Source: Brachyspira sp949287565
Lineage (GTDB): Bacteria > Spirochaetota > Brachyspiria > Brachyspirales > Brachyspiraceae
Length of the DNA: 64,000 bases
Assembly: GCF_036997615.1 (NCBI RefSeq)
Contig: NZ_JAWLQA010000004.1
Strand: one strand, 5' to 3'
Under the pieces are notes generated by a model, which saw nothing but the letters and a program-made list of their open reading frames with translations, ran no database searches and was not told the origin of the DNA. Positions 27,601 to 35,609 of the stretch are shown piece by piece (the first letter of the stretch is position 1; each line of letters starts with the position of its first letter). The position numbers and the translations under genes were made by a program.

Positions 27601-27890
27601 TCTAATGTTACTAATATTATAGCAACGTTTTCAATAATTGTTGTTTCATATTCATCTATACCTGATATACCTTGTAATTGCTCCTCTATAGGAATAACAG
27701 CATTCTGCTCTACATCAAGCGGAGTAGCACCGGGATATATTACAGATATTAACATCATATCCAAGTCTGTAGATGGAATTGATTCTTTTCTTAAATTAAA
27801 ATAGTAGTAGCCTCCTACAAATAATATGACCATTACTATTATATTAACAAGCATCGTTTTTTTTGCAAAAAATACTATAATTCTTTCCAT
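24696..27890 (-). CDS. RND-family efflux pump inner-membrane subunit (AcrB/HAE1 type)
   Basis: 1,064 residues with the twelve-helix RND layout: helix 1 near 12-32, a large periplasmic loop, helices 2-6 (about 340-490), a second loop and helices 8-12 (about 870-1035). The early YPGATPLDVEQNAVIPIEEQL is typical. The helix-4 proton-relay region is GMIVDNSIVVSEN. That is Asp-Asn, as in several HAE1/SwrC-like branches, instead of the Asp-Asp of AcrB. It uses the proton motive force to export drugs or amphiphiles. It lies 150 bases after a TolC-like gene and follows a TetR gene. No periplasmic adaptor gene is in this cluster. Confidence 0.92.
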   Translation of the reverse strand: MERIIVFFAKKTMLVNIIVMVILFVGGYYYFNLRKESIPSTDLDMMLISVIYPGATPLDVEQNAVIPIEEQLQGISGIDEYETTIIENVAIILVTLDETLPDRQPVKDEIFRQMQNVPDLSTDVEEVTTYDLNPNKMAIYTLAVHFKEGMEGDERELFDVSQMLENELVRLEGVGEVRIEGRTDPEIKVYIDPIKMQKNYIALSDVVNALSIRNVRATGGDIESGGKEQTVVTYGEFQDPMEASNVIIRSTFNGQRVRVSDIARVVSGFEDKTTLMRVNRASGYSLSIVKNENADILKTIDVVNQYLKDNADLIPDNIQVSVMGDNSRTIKSLLSIVTSNLIQGFIIIFITLIIFLDFKSAMFTSLGMVVTMFSCFIYMQIAGITFNTMSLAAIITVLGMIVDNSIVVSENIFNFKQAGYKGLEATRLAVSDVVMPIVASTLTTVAAFFPMLTISGMMGKILNIFPKIVIFTLVVSMLQATLLLPNQLQDKEDKYKSYKPKKKGKFKNPLDFDKDALFDKMKIPFGAILEKLISVRYIVIGAFVALLIASVFLAQNSFKNFVLIYDTSADTIVINIEMPTGTTKEVTTKEIAKIEDVVASVVKPEELVALYSLVGKQVDQEVVSEEKGSLAGIMVYLVPAAERDRTADELVALINQEIDKTDIRQTVPIFSMNTKGNIDPGDPVDIKIVGNNTELAKKAKDEIKEFLATVPGVINIDDDDKVGKEELRVMFDYDKIAELGVNVATVANEVRTAYYGTEATYIQELENKLDFRVVFDDEFTYDAKYLENLLIPNSQGRLIYLKNLATIEKADGLATLKHYNGQRTITITAGIEYGKNTSQQVMAAVSERFKDFNRQYRGLKLEFGGEAKETMKAIKQLAFSFAMAFIFVYIVLLLQLNRFIQPIMIMIIIPFGLIGVLLGFAVHKMPLSFMGVVGIIGLAGVVVNNGIILVDLINKIIDEGVEGGKKGVAKAIVDGAKQRLRPVFLTTVTTVVGLLPTAYGIGGRADIIIPIVMALAYGLLFASLLTLIFLPCMFMIMFDLRLIKIPSTTNPSEEITSTITTTAN

Positions 27891-28040
27891 ATATTGCTTA
27901 ATCTCCTCTATTTTGTGTATCTAAATTAATGTATCTAATGTAAATAAAGATTTTTGTTATTAAGGAGGCTAATTTATATAAATTAATTAACTTCCTCAAC
28001 AAATATTTTATTCCTCTAAATCCTTATTGAAAGTTGCTAT

Positions 28041-29495
28041 TTATTCGTAATCCATTGCAAGTAAAGCCCTATAATCAAATATAGTCGTTATAAATTCGTA
28101 TTGATAATTTAAAAGCTCTGTTTGAGTAGCTACTAATTCCAATCTTGATGTAAGAAGATCATCAATTTCTAAACGTCCTTGATCAAGTTTTTGAAGCTGT
28201 GTAGCTATTCTTGAATTGATTGCTCTTATTTGCATTTGCTTGCTTGATATTAAATTTTTATAAGCATTGAATCTAGAAATATATGTTTGCAATTGAGTAT
28301 TAAAATCTTTTTCTAATTGATCATATTGTGCTATTATTCCATATAAGGAGTTTTCAGCCATTTGGTATTGTGCTTTATTTGCTCTGTTTCCTATAGGGTA
28401 AGAGAATTGTACTCCGGCAAAGAAATCAACATTTGTCATACTATTGAAAGATTTAAAATATCCGTCACTGTTAGGGCTAAGTCCATTAAGACTTACACTG
28501 CCCACAAAATCTAAATTAGGGAGAGTACCATTTTTCATGGCATCAAGAGTATATTCAGCTCTTATTTTTGATTGATATGCTATTTGTCCGTTTATACTAT
28601 CAGCAAAAGGAACAGCTTCCATCTGCATATTACTTCCTAAATCCAAATAAGCATCCCAAGTTGTATGATCTGGTTTTATATTAGTTACAGGCATAAAGAA
28701 ACTTACAGTTGCCAAAAGACTGTCTAAATAAACTTGATTCTGTGCATAATAGTCACTGTAAACCATAGTTTGAGTTCTTGCATTCTGATAAGAGTCATTA
28801 TCTATAAGTCCGTTATTGTATCTGTCTCTCATCTGATTTTCAAATCTTTTTGCAGTTATATACATGTTTCTATAGTATGCAAGAAGTTTTTCATACATAA
28901 TCCATTGATAATAAATTTTTTGATATGAAACAATAACGCTTGCATCATCTAATTTTCTTTGAAGCTTAGCTATAGCAAGAGCATATTCAGCATCTTTTAT
29001 AGGATACCTATCTAAAGTACCAAAAAAATTCCTCAAAAGCGGCTGAGTTACTTCTAAAGTTAATGAAGGCTGATAATTATTAAAATCTACAGACTGACCT
29101 CCAGGCATATTTAATTTTCCGCCCAAAAAAGAAGTATGTGTTAAATTAACAGACCATTTAGTTCCTGTATAAGGTATTAAAGAACCTAATCCTATTCCTG
29201 CCTGTATTCCTGTAGCATTGACACTTGGGCTAGCTGTGGTGCTTGTATATCCGCTTGATAAACTTCCGTATTTACCTACCGCTCCAAGCTGTGCAGATAA
29301 ATTTACATCTCCAGAGCTTTCTGCACTAAGCAAATTCATTTCAGCATTAGTTTCTGTTACAGCATTAATCTTTAGTTCTGGTATCTGATCTCTTATAGTT
29401 TCCATGTAAGCGGCATAAGTCAATACATTTGTTTGTCCATATAAAATATTTATAAACAAAATAGAACATAAAATTATTTTAACAGTTATTTTCAT
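28041..29495 (-). CDS. TolC-type outer-membrane efflux protein
   Basis: 484 residues with a signal peptide (about 1-20, ending LYGQ). Long amphipathic helices and two repeated OEP segments follow. Characteristic pieces are LTLEVTQPLLRNFFG in the first half and FFAGVQFSYPIGNRANKAQ in the second, the usual strand-helix repeat. It would form a trimeric channel across the outer membrane and periplasm. AAGGAG precedes the ATG. It is between the TetR gene (61 bases) and the RND pump (150 bases), so it should work with that pump. Confidence 0.9.
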   Translation of the reverse strand: MKITVKIILCSILFINILYGQTNVLTYAAYMETIRDQIPELKINAVTETNAEMNLLSAESSGDVNLSAQLGAVGKYGSLSSGYTSTTASPSVNATGIQAGIGLGSLIPYTGTKWSVNLTHTSFLGGKLNMPGGQSVDFNNYQPSLTLEVTQPLLRNFFGTLDRYPIKDAEYALAIAKLQRKLDDASVIVSYQKIYYQWIMYEKLLAYYRNMYITAKRFENQMRDRYNNGLIDNDSYQNARTQTMVYSDYYAQNQVYLDSLLATVSFFMPVTNIKPDHTTWDAYLDLGSNMQMEAVPFADSINGQIAYQSKIRAEYTLDAMKNGTLPNLDFVGSVSLNGLSPNSDGYFKSFNSMTNVDFFAGVQFSYPIGNRANKAQYQMAENSLYGIIAQYDQLEKDFNTQLQTYISRFNAYKNLISSKQMQIRAINSRIATQLQKLDQGRLEIDDLLTSRLELVATQTELLNYQYEFITTIFDYRALLAMDYE

Positions 29496-29556
29496 TTACT
29501 CTCCTTATCACATCAAATCATACAATATTAATTCTTACTTCATTTGATAAAAAACA

Positions 29557-30285
29557 TTAATTTTTGAAACTATATTTGTGTATGTTTTTACTTCCGAGCA
29601 AAAGCAGTAATGTTTTATATAATGTGTCAATTAAATTATCTAAATTCACATCTAATGTTCTTTCTGCTTCTTCCTGCTCTATATTTCCTTCATCTCCTTT
29701 GTAATAGTATAGCTTTCTGTCTAGGTTATAATATTTATTTAATATTAATTCGTTTCCTATTCCTGAAGCTGCCACTATCATCTGCATATAAATGTCTTGA
29801 GGATCTATTACCGGATTGAAATATTTTTCATCAATTTTCTTATCTATGAATATTAACAGTTCTGAAAACCAATAATCCAATACAAGGTCTTTATTTATAT
29901 TATCTTTCAATTTCTGCATTCTTTCTTTACTGTTAAAAAACATAGCCTGCAACTCAAACATTATTTTTCCAAATTCCTTGGCTGTTATAAAGAAAAATTT
30001 TCTAAAAGCATTAAATAATTCAAATATAGCTTTTTCAGGTTCATCATAAAAATTGTCTATAATATCTCTAGGATTGACTTCAGCTTTATTGCTGTTAATC
30101 AATGCTATTACAATTTCATCTATATTTGAATAATATTTGTAAACACCTCCTTGGCTTAAACCTGACTCTTTAACAATATCTTTCATTCTTACACTATATG
30201 CAGGCTTTTTAAAAAATACCCTAATAGCCGCATCTAGTATTATCTTCCTTTTGTTCTCAAAATATTCTTGATTTACTTTAGGCAT
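29557..30285 (-). CDS. TetR-family transcriptional regulator
   Basis: About 242 residues starting at ATG 30285 (MPKVNQEYFENKRKIIL). Upstream in-frame ATGs add about 50 residues of non-homologous sequence that overlaps the promoter and operator, so I reject them. The TetR HTH is ILDAAIRVFFKKPAYSVRMK with GLSQGGVYKYYSNIDE (about 15-55). The C-terminal ligand domain is not diagnostic. It heads the tetR-tolC-RND cluster. A long palindrome and a strong promoter directly upstream suggest that it represses its own operon and responds to a pump substrate. Confidence 0.9.
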   Translation of the reverse strand: MPKVNQEYFENKRKIILDAAIRVFFKKPAYSVRMKDIVKESGLSQGGVYKYYSNIDEIVIALINSNKAEVNPRDIIDNFYDEPEKAIFELFNAFRKFFFITAKEFGKIMFELQAMFFNSKERMQKLKDNINKDLVLDYWFSELLIFIDKKIDEKYFNPVIDPQDIYMQMIVAASGIGNELILNKYYNLDRKLYYYKGDEGNIEQEEAERTLDVNLDNLIDTLYKTLLLLLGSKNIHKYSFKN

Positions 30286-30330
30286 TGTATTATTTTGGTG
30301 TTCACCTCGTATTTGAAAAATTAATATGAA

Positions 30331-30360
30331 AATAAAAACGATACTAGTGTCATTTTTATT
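30331..30360. promoter_or_regulatory. Palindromic operator, probably for the TetR protein
   Basis: A 30-base palindrome centred between 30345 and 30346 (core GATACTAGTGTC) with 13 of 15 base pairs complementary. It lies just after the -10 box of the minus-strand promoter and about 45 bases before the tetR ATG, where a repressor would block transcription. Confidence 0.7.
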
Positions 30361-30370
30361 TGTGAAATAC

Positions 30371-30399
30371 ATATTATTACGATTAGATTTTATTGTCAA
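30371..30399 (-). promoter_or_regulatory. Promoter of the tetR-tolC-RND cluster
   Basis: Minus strand: TTGACA (30399-30394), 17-base spacer, TAATAT (30376-30371). The start site would fall at or near the edge of the operator palindrome. Confidence 0.75.
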
Positions 30400-30584
30400 T
30401 ATATTTTGTATAGAAAAATTTACAGTTTTTATATACAATTTGTAAAACTATATAAAAATATTATTAAATATACTACATTTCTTACATAAAATATTTGTAA
30501 TTAACTATTGTAAATATTTATATTTAGTTTAATATTAACATATACAATAACTTCAATAAAATTTTAAAATGGAGTTTGATTATT

Positions 30585-30920
30585 ATGGAAGTAAATATTA
30601 AAGAGTTAGAAAACAACATTGTAATATTGAAATTGGATGGAGATATAGATGTTTATACTTCATCTGATTTGAAAGATTCTATTTTTTCTCAAATAGAGTT
30701 TGGGGCTAAGAAAATAATAGTAGATATGGAAGATGTTTATTATATAGACAGCAGCGGAATAGGGGTATTTATTTCTGCATTTGGGGCATTTAAGAAGGTA
30801 AATGGTAAGATATGTTTTGTAAAGGTAACAGACCCTGTAAAAAAAGTGTTTGAACTTACTAAAATTACTAGCTTTTTTCCTATATTTACAACAGAGACAG
30901 AAGCATTAGAAAAATTCTAA
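30585..30920 (+). CDS. STAS-domain anti-sigma factor antagonist
   Basis: 111 residues from an ATG with GGAG 10 bases upstream; a TTG nine bases earlier is less likely. The STAS fold is recognisable: LDGDIDVYTSSDLK, then IIVDMEDVYYIDSSGIGVFI with the phosphorylatable Ser of DSSGIG (about 55-57). Such proteins switch partner by phosphorylation by an anti-sigma/kinase protein. No kinase is adjacent; the HATPase-like gene at 498-1307 is a remote candidate only. It stands alone before the ATP synthase cluster, divergent from tetR. Confidence 0.9.
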   Translation: MEVNIKELENNIVILKLDGDIDVYTSSDLKDSIFSQIEFGAKKIIVDMEDVYYIDSSGIGVFISAFGAFKKVNGKICFVKVTDPVKKVFELTKITSFFPIFTTETEALEKF

Positions 30921-31079
30921 TTATTTTTTATTTTTGCATCGAATTTAAATAAAAATAATAGTTGATTTTTTATTTAATAGTTATACAATTAATTTTAAAT
31001 TATTTTTTATTTTTTAGATGATAGAATTTTTCTTATTATAAGGTAGTAATTGTTTATTATGTTTAAAGAAGTAATTTTA

Positions 31080-31970
31080 ATGAAAAAAAATTTTGTGTTA
31101 ATATTAATATTTTTCACTATATTTAGTACAAATATGGTTTACGGAGCAGAAAGTATTAATGATTACATTATGGAAGAAATAGGAGATAATACAGAACATC
31201 CATTTTATACTTTTCCAATAAGATTCGGACATTATCTCAATTTTGACTTCAAAGTAACAAAACATATAATATTGGTAACTTTAGCAGGTATTTTATCTGT
31301 TTGCAGTATGAAATACTTAGCTCATAAACTTAAACGTCCTTTGAACAGACCTACATATTTACAAAGCATATTGGAAGGTTTGATAGACTATATGAATAAG
31401 GATGTTATCGGTGCCACTTTAGGCGAGGAAGGCAAGAAATATGTGCCTTTTTGTCTTACGATATTTTTATTCGTATTATTTTCTAATATATTAGGTCTTA
31501 TCCCAGCATTAATAAAAGTAACAACAGAAGGCGGCGGTCATGCCTATTTAGCAGGCGGTATCGGAGCGAATATAGGTTTTACAGGTGCAATAGCTATAAT
31601 AGTGTTTATAGTTTATGTATTTGCTGGTATAAGAAAGAAAGGCATCATAAAATATTGGACAGGTTTAGTTCCAAAAGGATTACCTTTACCTTTAATACCT
31701 ATAATATGGGTTTTAGAGTTTATTACATTATTTAATAGGGCATTTGCTTTAGCAATACGTTTATTTGCAAACATAACAGGCGGACATATAATGATGATGG
31801 TAATACCTTATTTGATAATTATGTCTGGTACTGTATTGGTAGCGCCATTTGCGGTATTATTTTTGAGTTTTATATATGTGCTTGAAATGTTTGTGGCAGT
31901 TTTACAGGCTTATATATTCTCATTATTATCAGCGGTTTATATTGGAATTGCTATTAGTGATGAGCATTAA
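31080..31970 (+). CDS. atpB: F-type ATP synthase subunit a
   Basis: About 296 residues. MKKNFVLILIFFTIFSTNMV with GAES just after looks like a signal peptide, so I use the ATG at 31080. ATG 31059 and TTG 31050 are alternatives; the nearest AAGG does not decide. Five or six membrane helices follow. The proton-channel helix contains the essential Arg in NRAFALAIRLFANITGG, and the preceding segment reads FITLF. The C-terminal helix pair ends AVYIGIAISDEH. First gene of a plus-strand ATP synthase cluster. Confidence 0.93.
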   Translation: MKKNFVLILIFFTIFSTNMVYGAESINDYIMEEIGDNTEHPFYTFPIRFGHYLNFDFKVTKHIILVTLAGILSVCSMKYLAHKLKRPLNRPTYLQSILEGLIDYMNKDVIGATLGEEGKKYVPFCLTIFLFVLFSNILGLIPALIKVTTEGGGHAYLAGGIGANIGFTGAIAIIVFIVYVFAGIRKKGIIKYWTGLVPKGLPLPLIPIIWVLEFITLFNRAFALAIRLFANITGGHIMMMVIPYLIIMSGTVLVAPFAVLFLSFIYVLEMFVAVLQAYIFSLLSAVYIGIAISDEH

Positions 31971-32014
31971 ATAAATATTTAAAATAAAATTTAAATAAAA
32001 AGGAGAATAAAAAA

Positions 32015-32236
32015 ATGGAACTTTCTATATTAGGAGCAGCAATTGGAGCAGGTCTTGCAGCCATAGGAGTTGGAATAGGAATAGGTTTTATAGGTTCTAG
32101 AGCAGTTGAAGGTGTTGCCAGACAGCCTGAAGTTTCTGGAAAGATACAAGCTGTTATGCTTATAGCAGCAGCATTAATAGAAGGTGTTGGTTTATTTGCT
32201 TTAGTAATTTGTATTCTTGCATTATTCACAAAATAA
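32015..32236 (+). CDS. atpE: F-type ATP synthase subunit c
   Basis: 73 residues, two membrane helices around the polar loop RQPEVSGK. The ion-binding carboxylate is Glu56 in AALIEGVGLF. At the position of the Na+-ligand Gln of sodium-type c subunits there is Ile23, and the residue after Glu is Gly instead of Ser/Thr. These features point to a proton-coupled rotor. AAGGAG precedes the ATG. Confidence 0.96.
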   Translation: MELSILGAAIGAGLAAIGVGIGIGFIGSRAVEGVARQPEVSGKIQAVMLIAAALIEGVGLFALVICILALFTK

Positions 32237-32265
32237 TAAATAAAAAATAATTTGGGGGTAATTGT

Positions 32266-32769
32266 ATGGCACTTTTAAAAATAGATCCTGGTATAATAAT
32301 TTGGACTTGGATCACATTTTTACTAGTTCTTGCTGTATTAGGTGCTTCTACTTGGAAAATAATTTTAAAAGGCTTAAATGCTAGAGCAGATAAAATTCAA
32401 GAAGATTTAGAAGAAGCTGAAAAAACTAGAGAGAATGCCAAAAAATCTTTAGCAGCATATAGAGAGCAAATTGATAATGCTAAAGCTGAAGCCAGTGCTA
32501 TCATAGAAAATGCTAGAGTTGAGGCTAATAGGATTAGAGATAAAATTATTAATAATGCTAGAGAGGAAGCAGAACTTAATAAAAACAAAATTATGTCTGA
32601 AATAGACAGGTCTAAAGAAGAGGCTATGAATAGTGTAAAAAAACAGGCACTTGATATTGCTGTTGTTATGGCGGAAACTATTCTTAAAAGAAATGTTAAT
32701 AAAGAAGATAATCAGGCTTTGATTAATGAATTTATTAATAATGCTAACAAAGAAAACAATCAGAAATGA
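32266..32769 (+). CDS. atpF: F-type ATP synthase subunit b
   Basis: 167 residues: one N-terminal membrane helix (about 9-30) followed by a long charged coiled coil rich in Glu, Lys and Ala (EDLEEAEKTRENAKKSLAAY) typical of the peripheral stalk. GGGGG lies upstream of the ATG. It starts 29 bases after atpE and 42 bases before the first delta gene. Confidence 0.92.
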   Translation: MALLKIDPGIIIWTWITFLLVLAVLGASTWKIILKGLNARADKIQEDLEEAEKTRENAKKSLAAYREQIDNAKAEASAIIENARVEANRIRDKIINNAREEAELNKNKIMSEIDRSKEEAMNSVKKQALDIAVVMAETILKRNVNKEDNQALINEFINNANKENNQK

Positions 32770-32811
32770 TATTATGATATTTTAAGAGTTTTTAGGAAGT
32801 AAATTAATCTT

Positions 32812-33360
32812 ATGAAAGAAAGTGATAAAATACAAATATTGAAACCTACAGCCAGTGCTATATTTGAAATAGCTAGAGAGCTTGGAATGATAAAAGAAAT
32901 ATATAATGAACTTTCAGAATGTTCAAAATTATTTCAAGATATTGATATTAAAAAATATTTTTTTGATAAATCAATTTCAAAGAAAGATAAAAAAGAATTA
33001 ATAGATAAAAGATTAAAACCAATACTTTCTAAAGAAACTTATGCTTTTGTATCTATATTAACAGAACATGACAGTATAGATGTACTGCCTGATATTGTTG
33101 CTTTGTATAAAGAGATAGCAGATGATTATAGTAATATAGTCAGAGTTCGTATTATTACAGCAAGCACTATTGATGATAAGACAGTAGAAGATATCATTCA
33201 AACGGTTAAATGTTTCTCTAATAATGAGATATCTTATGAGACTGTAGTTGATGAAAATATTATAGGCGGAATAATAGTATATATTGGCTCTGTTGTTTAT
33301 GATTATAGTATAAAAAAACAAATAGATTTATTGCAAAATAAATTTACCTATGGTAATTAA
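32812..33360 (+). CDS. atpH: ATP synthase delta (OSCP) subunit, first copy
   Basis: 182 residues of the OSCP/delta family, which joins the b stalk to the top of the alpha3beta3 head. An N-terminal helical domain (LKPTASAIFEIARELGMI, about 10-105) precedes a C-terminal domain with RVRIITASTIDD and the hallmark VDENIIGGIIVYIGSVVYDYS motif, ending IDLLQNKF. AGGAAG lies 12 bases before the ATG. A second delta-type gene follows after a 22-base gap and shares the same motif, so the cluster encodes two such proteins. Confidence 0.85.
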   Translation: MKESDKIQILKPTASAIFEIARELGMIKEIYNELSECSKLFQDIDIKKYFFDKSISKKDKKELIDKRLKPILSKETYAFVSILTEHDSIDVLPDIVALYKEIADDYSNIVRVRIITASTIDDKTVEDIIQTVKCFSNNEISYETVVDENIIGGIIVYIGSVVYDYSIKKQIDLLQNKFTYGN

Positions 33361-33382
33361 TAAACATTATAGGAGTTATAAT

Positions 33383-34024
33383 ATGGATTCTATTGCTGAA
33401 AATATTTTAAGTGATCTCAAGAAGGAAGTGCTTAAAGAGGTTACAAGAGAAAAGGCAAGTAGATTTAGCCGTATTGTAAAGAATGAATCTAGTGCCAAGA
33501 ATTATGCTAAGGCTATGTTTGATATTGCTTCAGATATGGGTAAAATAGAGGCAATTAAAAGCGATTTGAATATTGTATATTCATCTTTGCTTGTTGATAA
33601 TGATATATATGATTTTTTTAAATCTAGTTTTATAGACGGACATTTGAGAATGCGTATATTAAAAAAAATATATGCAGATAAGATTTTAGAAGAAATATTT
33701 AATCTCATTGCTATCTTGATAGAAAGAGATATGATTAGTATGTTATTTGCAATAATAGTAGAATATGAAAACTTATGCAATGAATATTATAATATAATTG
33801 TAGTAAAAATTACAACTGCATCAAATATGACAGATATAGAAGATATGAATAAACTTAAAGATCATATTACAAATATGATATCAGATAAAGACATACATTT
33901 TACATTTAATATAGATGAAAATATAATAGGCGGTGTTGTAATAGAAATAGAAGATGTTGTATATGATTATAGTGTGAGAAGACTGCTTACAGAACTAAAA
34001 TCTTCTATTTCTGAAATTAATTGA
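33383..34024 (+). CDS. ATP synthase delta (OSCP) subunit, second copy
   Basis: 213 residues from ATG 33383, with AGGAG 7 bases upstream; an earlier in-frame ATG at 33350 overlaps the first delta gene and lacks a ribosome site. It has an extra N-terminal helix of about 45 residues (Lys/Glu/Arg-rich), then an OSCP-type domain (SSAKNYAKAMFDIASDMGKI) and the same C-terminal hallmark as the first copy (DENIIGGVVIEIEDVVYDYS). The N-terminal extension could replace part of the b stalk, as in b-delta fusions. Both copies look intact. Its stop overlaps the region just before atpA. Confidence 0.8.
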   Translation: MDSIAENILSDLKKEVLKEVTREKASRFSRIVKNESSAKNYAKAMFDIASDMGKIEAIKSDLNIVYSSLLVDNDIYDFFKSSFIDGHLRMRILKKIYADKILEEIFNLIAILIERDMISMLFAIIVEYENLCNEYYNIIVVKITTASNMTDIEDMNKLKDHITNMISDKDIHFTFNIDENIIGGVVIEIEDVVYDYSVRRLLTELKSSISEIN

Positions 34025-34050
34025 TACATTTTATATTTGAGGAATTGTTT

Positions 34051-35550
34051 ATGAATATAAAAGCTAGTGAAATTGCAGCAGTTCTTAAAGAAGAGATTAA
34101 GAATTATAAAGCTGATTTTACTCCGAATGAAGTAGGGGTAGTTGTAGAGGTTGGAGACGGTATAGCCAGAATCATCGGACTTCCGCATGTTATGGCTAAT
34201 GAGATGATACTTTTTGAAAGCGGTGCTGTTGGTCTTGCTTTTAACTTGGAAGAAGAAACTATAGGTGCTATAGTTTTAGGTGATTATTACGGAATTAAAG
34301 AAGGAAGTAAAGTAAGCAGGCTTAAAAGGATATTAGAAGTACCTGTTGGTGATGTATTACTTGGAAGAGTTGTTAATCCTTTGGGTGTGCCTATAGACGG
34401 ACATGGAGAAATAACTACCGATAAAAGGAGAGTTATAGAATTTCCTGCTCCTGGTATTGCTGACAGACAGGCGGTAAAACAGCCTCTTCAAACTGGTATT
34501 AAAGCTATTGACTCTATGACTCCTATAGGAAGAGGACAAAGACAGCTTATCATAGGCGACAGAGGTACAGGAAAAACTTCAATTGCTCTTGATGCTATAA
34601 TCAATCAAAAAGGTACAGGCGTTATATGTGTTTATGTAGCAATAGGGCAAAAGGCTTCTACAGTTGCCGGAGTTGTTGATACATTAAGACAGCATGGAGC
34701 ATTAGAATATACTATAGTAGTTGCTGCAACTGCTGCTGATTCTGCTCCGCTTCAATACATAGCTCCTTATGCAGGATGTGCTATGGCAGAATATTTTATG
34801 TATGAACAGAAAAAAGATACATTGATTATATATGATGACTTAACTAAACAGGCTAATGCTTACAGACAGATATCATTACTTTTAAGAAGACCTCCTGGAA
34901 GGGAAGCTTTTCCGGGTGATGTATTCTATTTGCATTCAAGATTACTTGAAAGAGCTGCAAAACTTAGTGATGAATTAGGAGGCGGTTCTTTAACAGCACT
35001 TCCTATAATAGAAACTCAGGATAATGAGGTATCTGCTTATATTCCTACTAACGTTATTTCTATTACTGACGGACAGATATATTTGCTTACTAGTTTGTTT
35101 ATGAGCGGTGTTCGTCCTGCAATTGATGTAGGTATATCAGTTTCCCGTGTAGGAGGTAATGCTCAGACTAAGGCTATGAAAAAGGTTGCCGGTACTTTAA
35201 GACTTGACCTTGCTTCTTACAGATCTTTAGAGGCATTCTCTCAGCTTGGTATTGGACTTGATAAAGCTACTTTGGCACAATTAGACAGAGGTGCTAAAAT
35301 GGTTGAATTATTAAAACAAAAACAATACAGTCCTATACCTTTTGAAGAACAGGTTATTGTTATATTTGCTGCTACTAAAGGTTTCTTGGATAATATTGAA
35401 GTTGACAGAGTTCATGAATTTGAATGGAGACTTCTTCAATATATGAGAGCTGACAAACAGAATATACTTGATGATATTAGAGAGAAAAAAGATATAGAAG
35501 ATATGGACGGACTTTATAAAATCATAGAAGAGTTCAAATCTAAGTTCTAA
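34051..35550 (+). CDS. atpA: F-type ATP synthase subunit alpha
   Basis: 499 residues. ATG 34051 has GAGG 8 bases upstream and starts MNIKASEIAAVLKEEI, the usual alpha N-terminus; an ATG 30 bases earlier is unlikely. P-loop GDRGTGKTS (about 170-178), IYDDLTKQANAYRQISLL and RRPPGREAFPGDVF are signatures. The C-terminal helical domain is present. Length is normal. Confidence 0.97.
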   Translation: MNIKASEIAAVLKEEIKNYKADFTPNEVGVVVEVGDGIARIIGLPHVMANEMILFESGAVGLAFNLEEETIGAIVLGDYYGIKEGSKVSRLKRILEVPVGDVLLGRVVNPLGVPIDGHGEITTDKRRVIEFPAPGIADRQAVKQPLQTGIKAIDSMTPIGRGQRQLIIGDRGTGKTSIALDAIINQKGTGVICVYVAIGQKASTVAGVVDTLRQHGALEYTIVVAATAADSAPLQYIAPYAGCAMAEYFMYEQKKDTLIIYDDLTKQANAYRQISLLLRRPPGREAFPGDVFYLHSRLLERAAKLSDELGGGSLTALPIIETQDNEVSAYIPTNVISITDGQIYLLTSLFMSGVRPAIDVGISVSRVGGNAQTKAMKKVAGTLRLDLASYRSLEAFSQLGIGLDKATLAQLDRGAKMVELLKQKQYSPIPFEEQVIVIFAATKGFLDNIEVDRVHEFEWRLLQYMRADKQNILDDIREKKDIEDMDGLYKIIEEFKSKF

Positions 35551-35609
35551 TTTTTATATATTATTACATAAATTAGACTTTGGCGATTCTATTGATTTGG
35601 GGTTTTATT

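Noticed and set aside
24696..27890. Asp-Asn in place of Asp-Asp in the RND proton relay as a loss of function
   Set aside because: Several working HAE1/SwrC-type pumps carry the same VDNS segment, so it is a branch feature.
30286..30438. N-terminal extension of the TetR protein by about 50 residues
   Set aside because: It would be coded across the -10 box and operator palindrome, has no TetR homology and no ribosome site.
32015..32236. Sodium-type ATP synthase rotor
   Set aside because: The Gln and Ser/Thr ligands of Na+-binding c subunits are replaced by Ile23 and Gly57, so a proton rotor is more likely.
33350..33382. Earlier ATG for the second delta gene
   Set aside because: It overlaps the first delta gene and lacks a ribosome site, while ATG 33383 has AGGAG.
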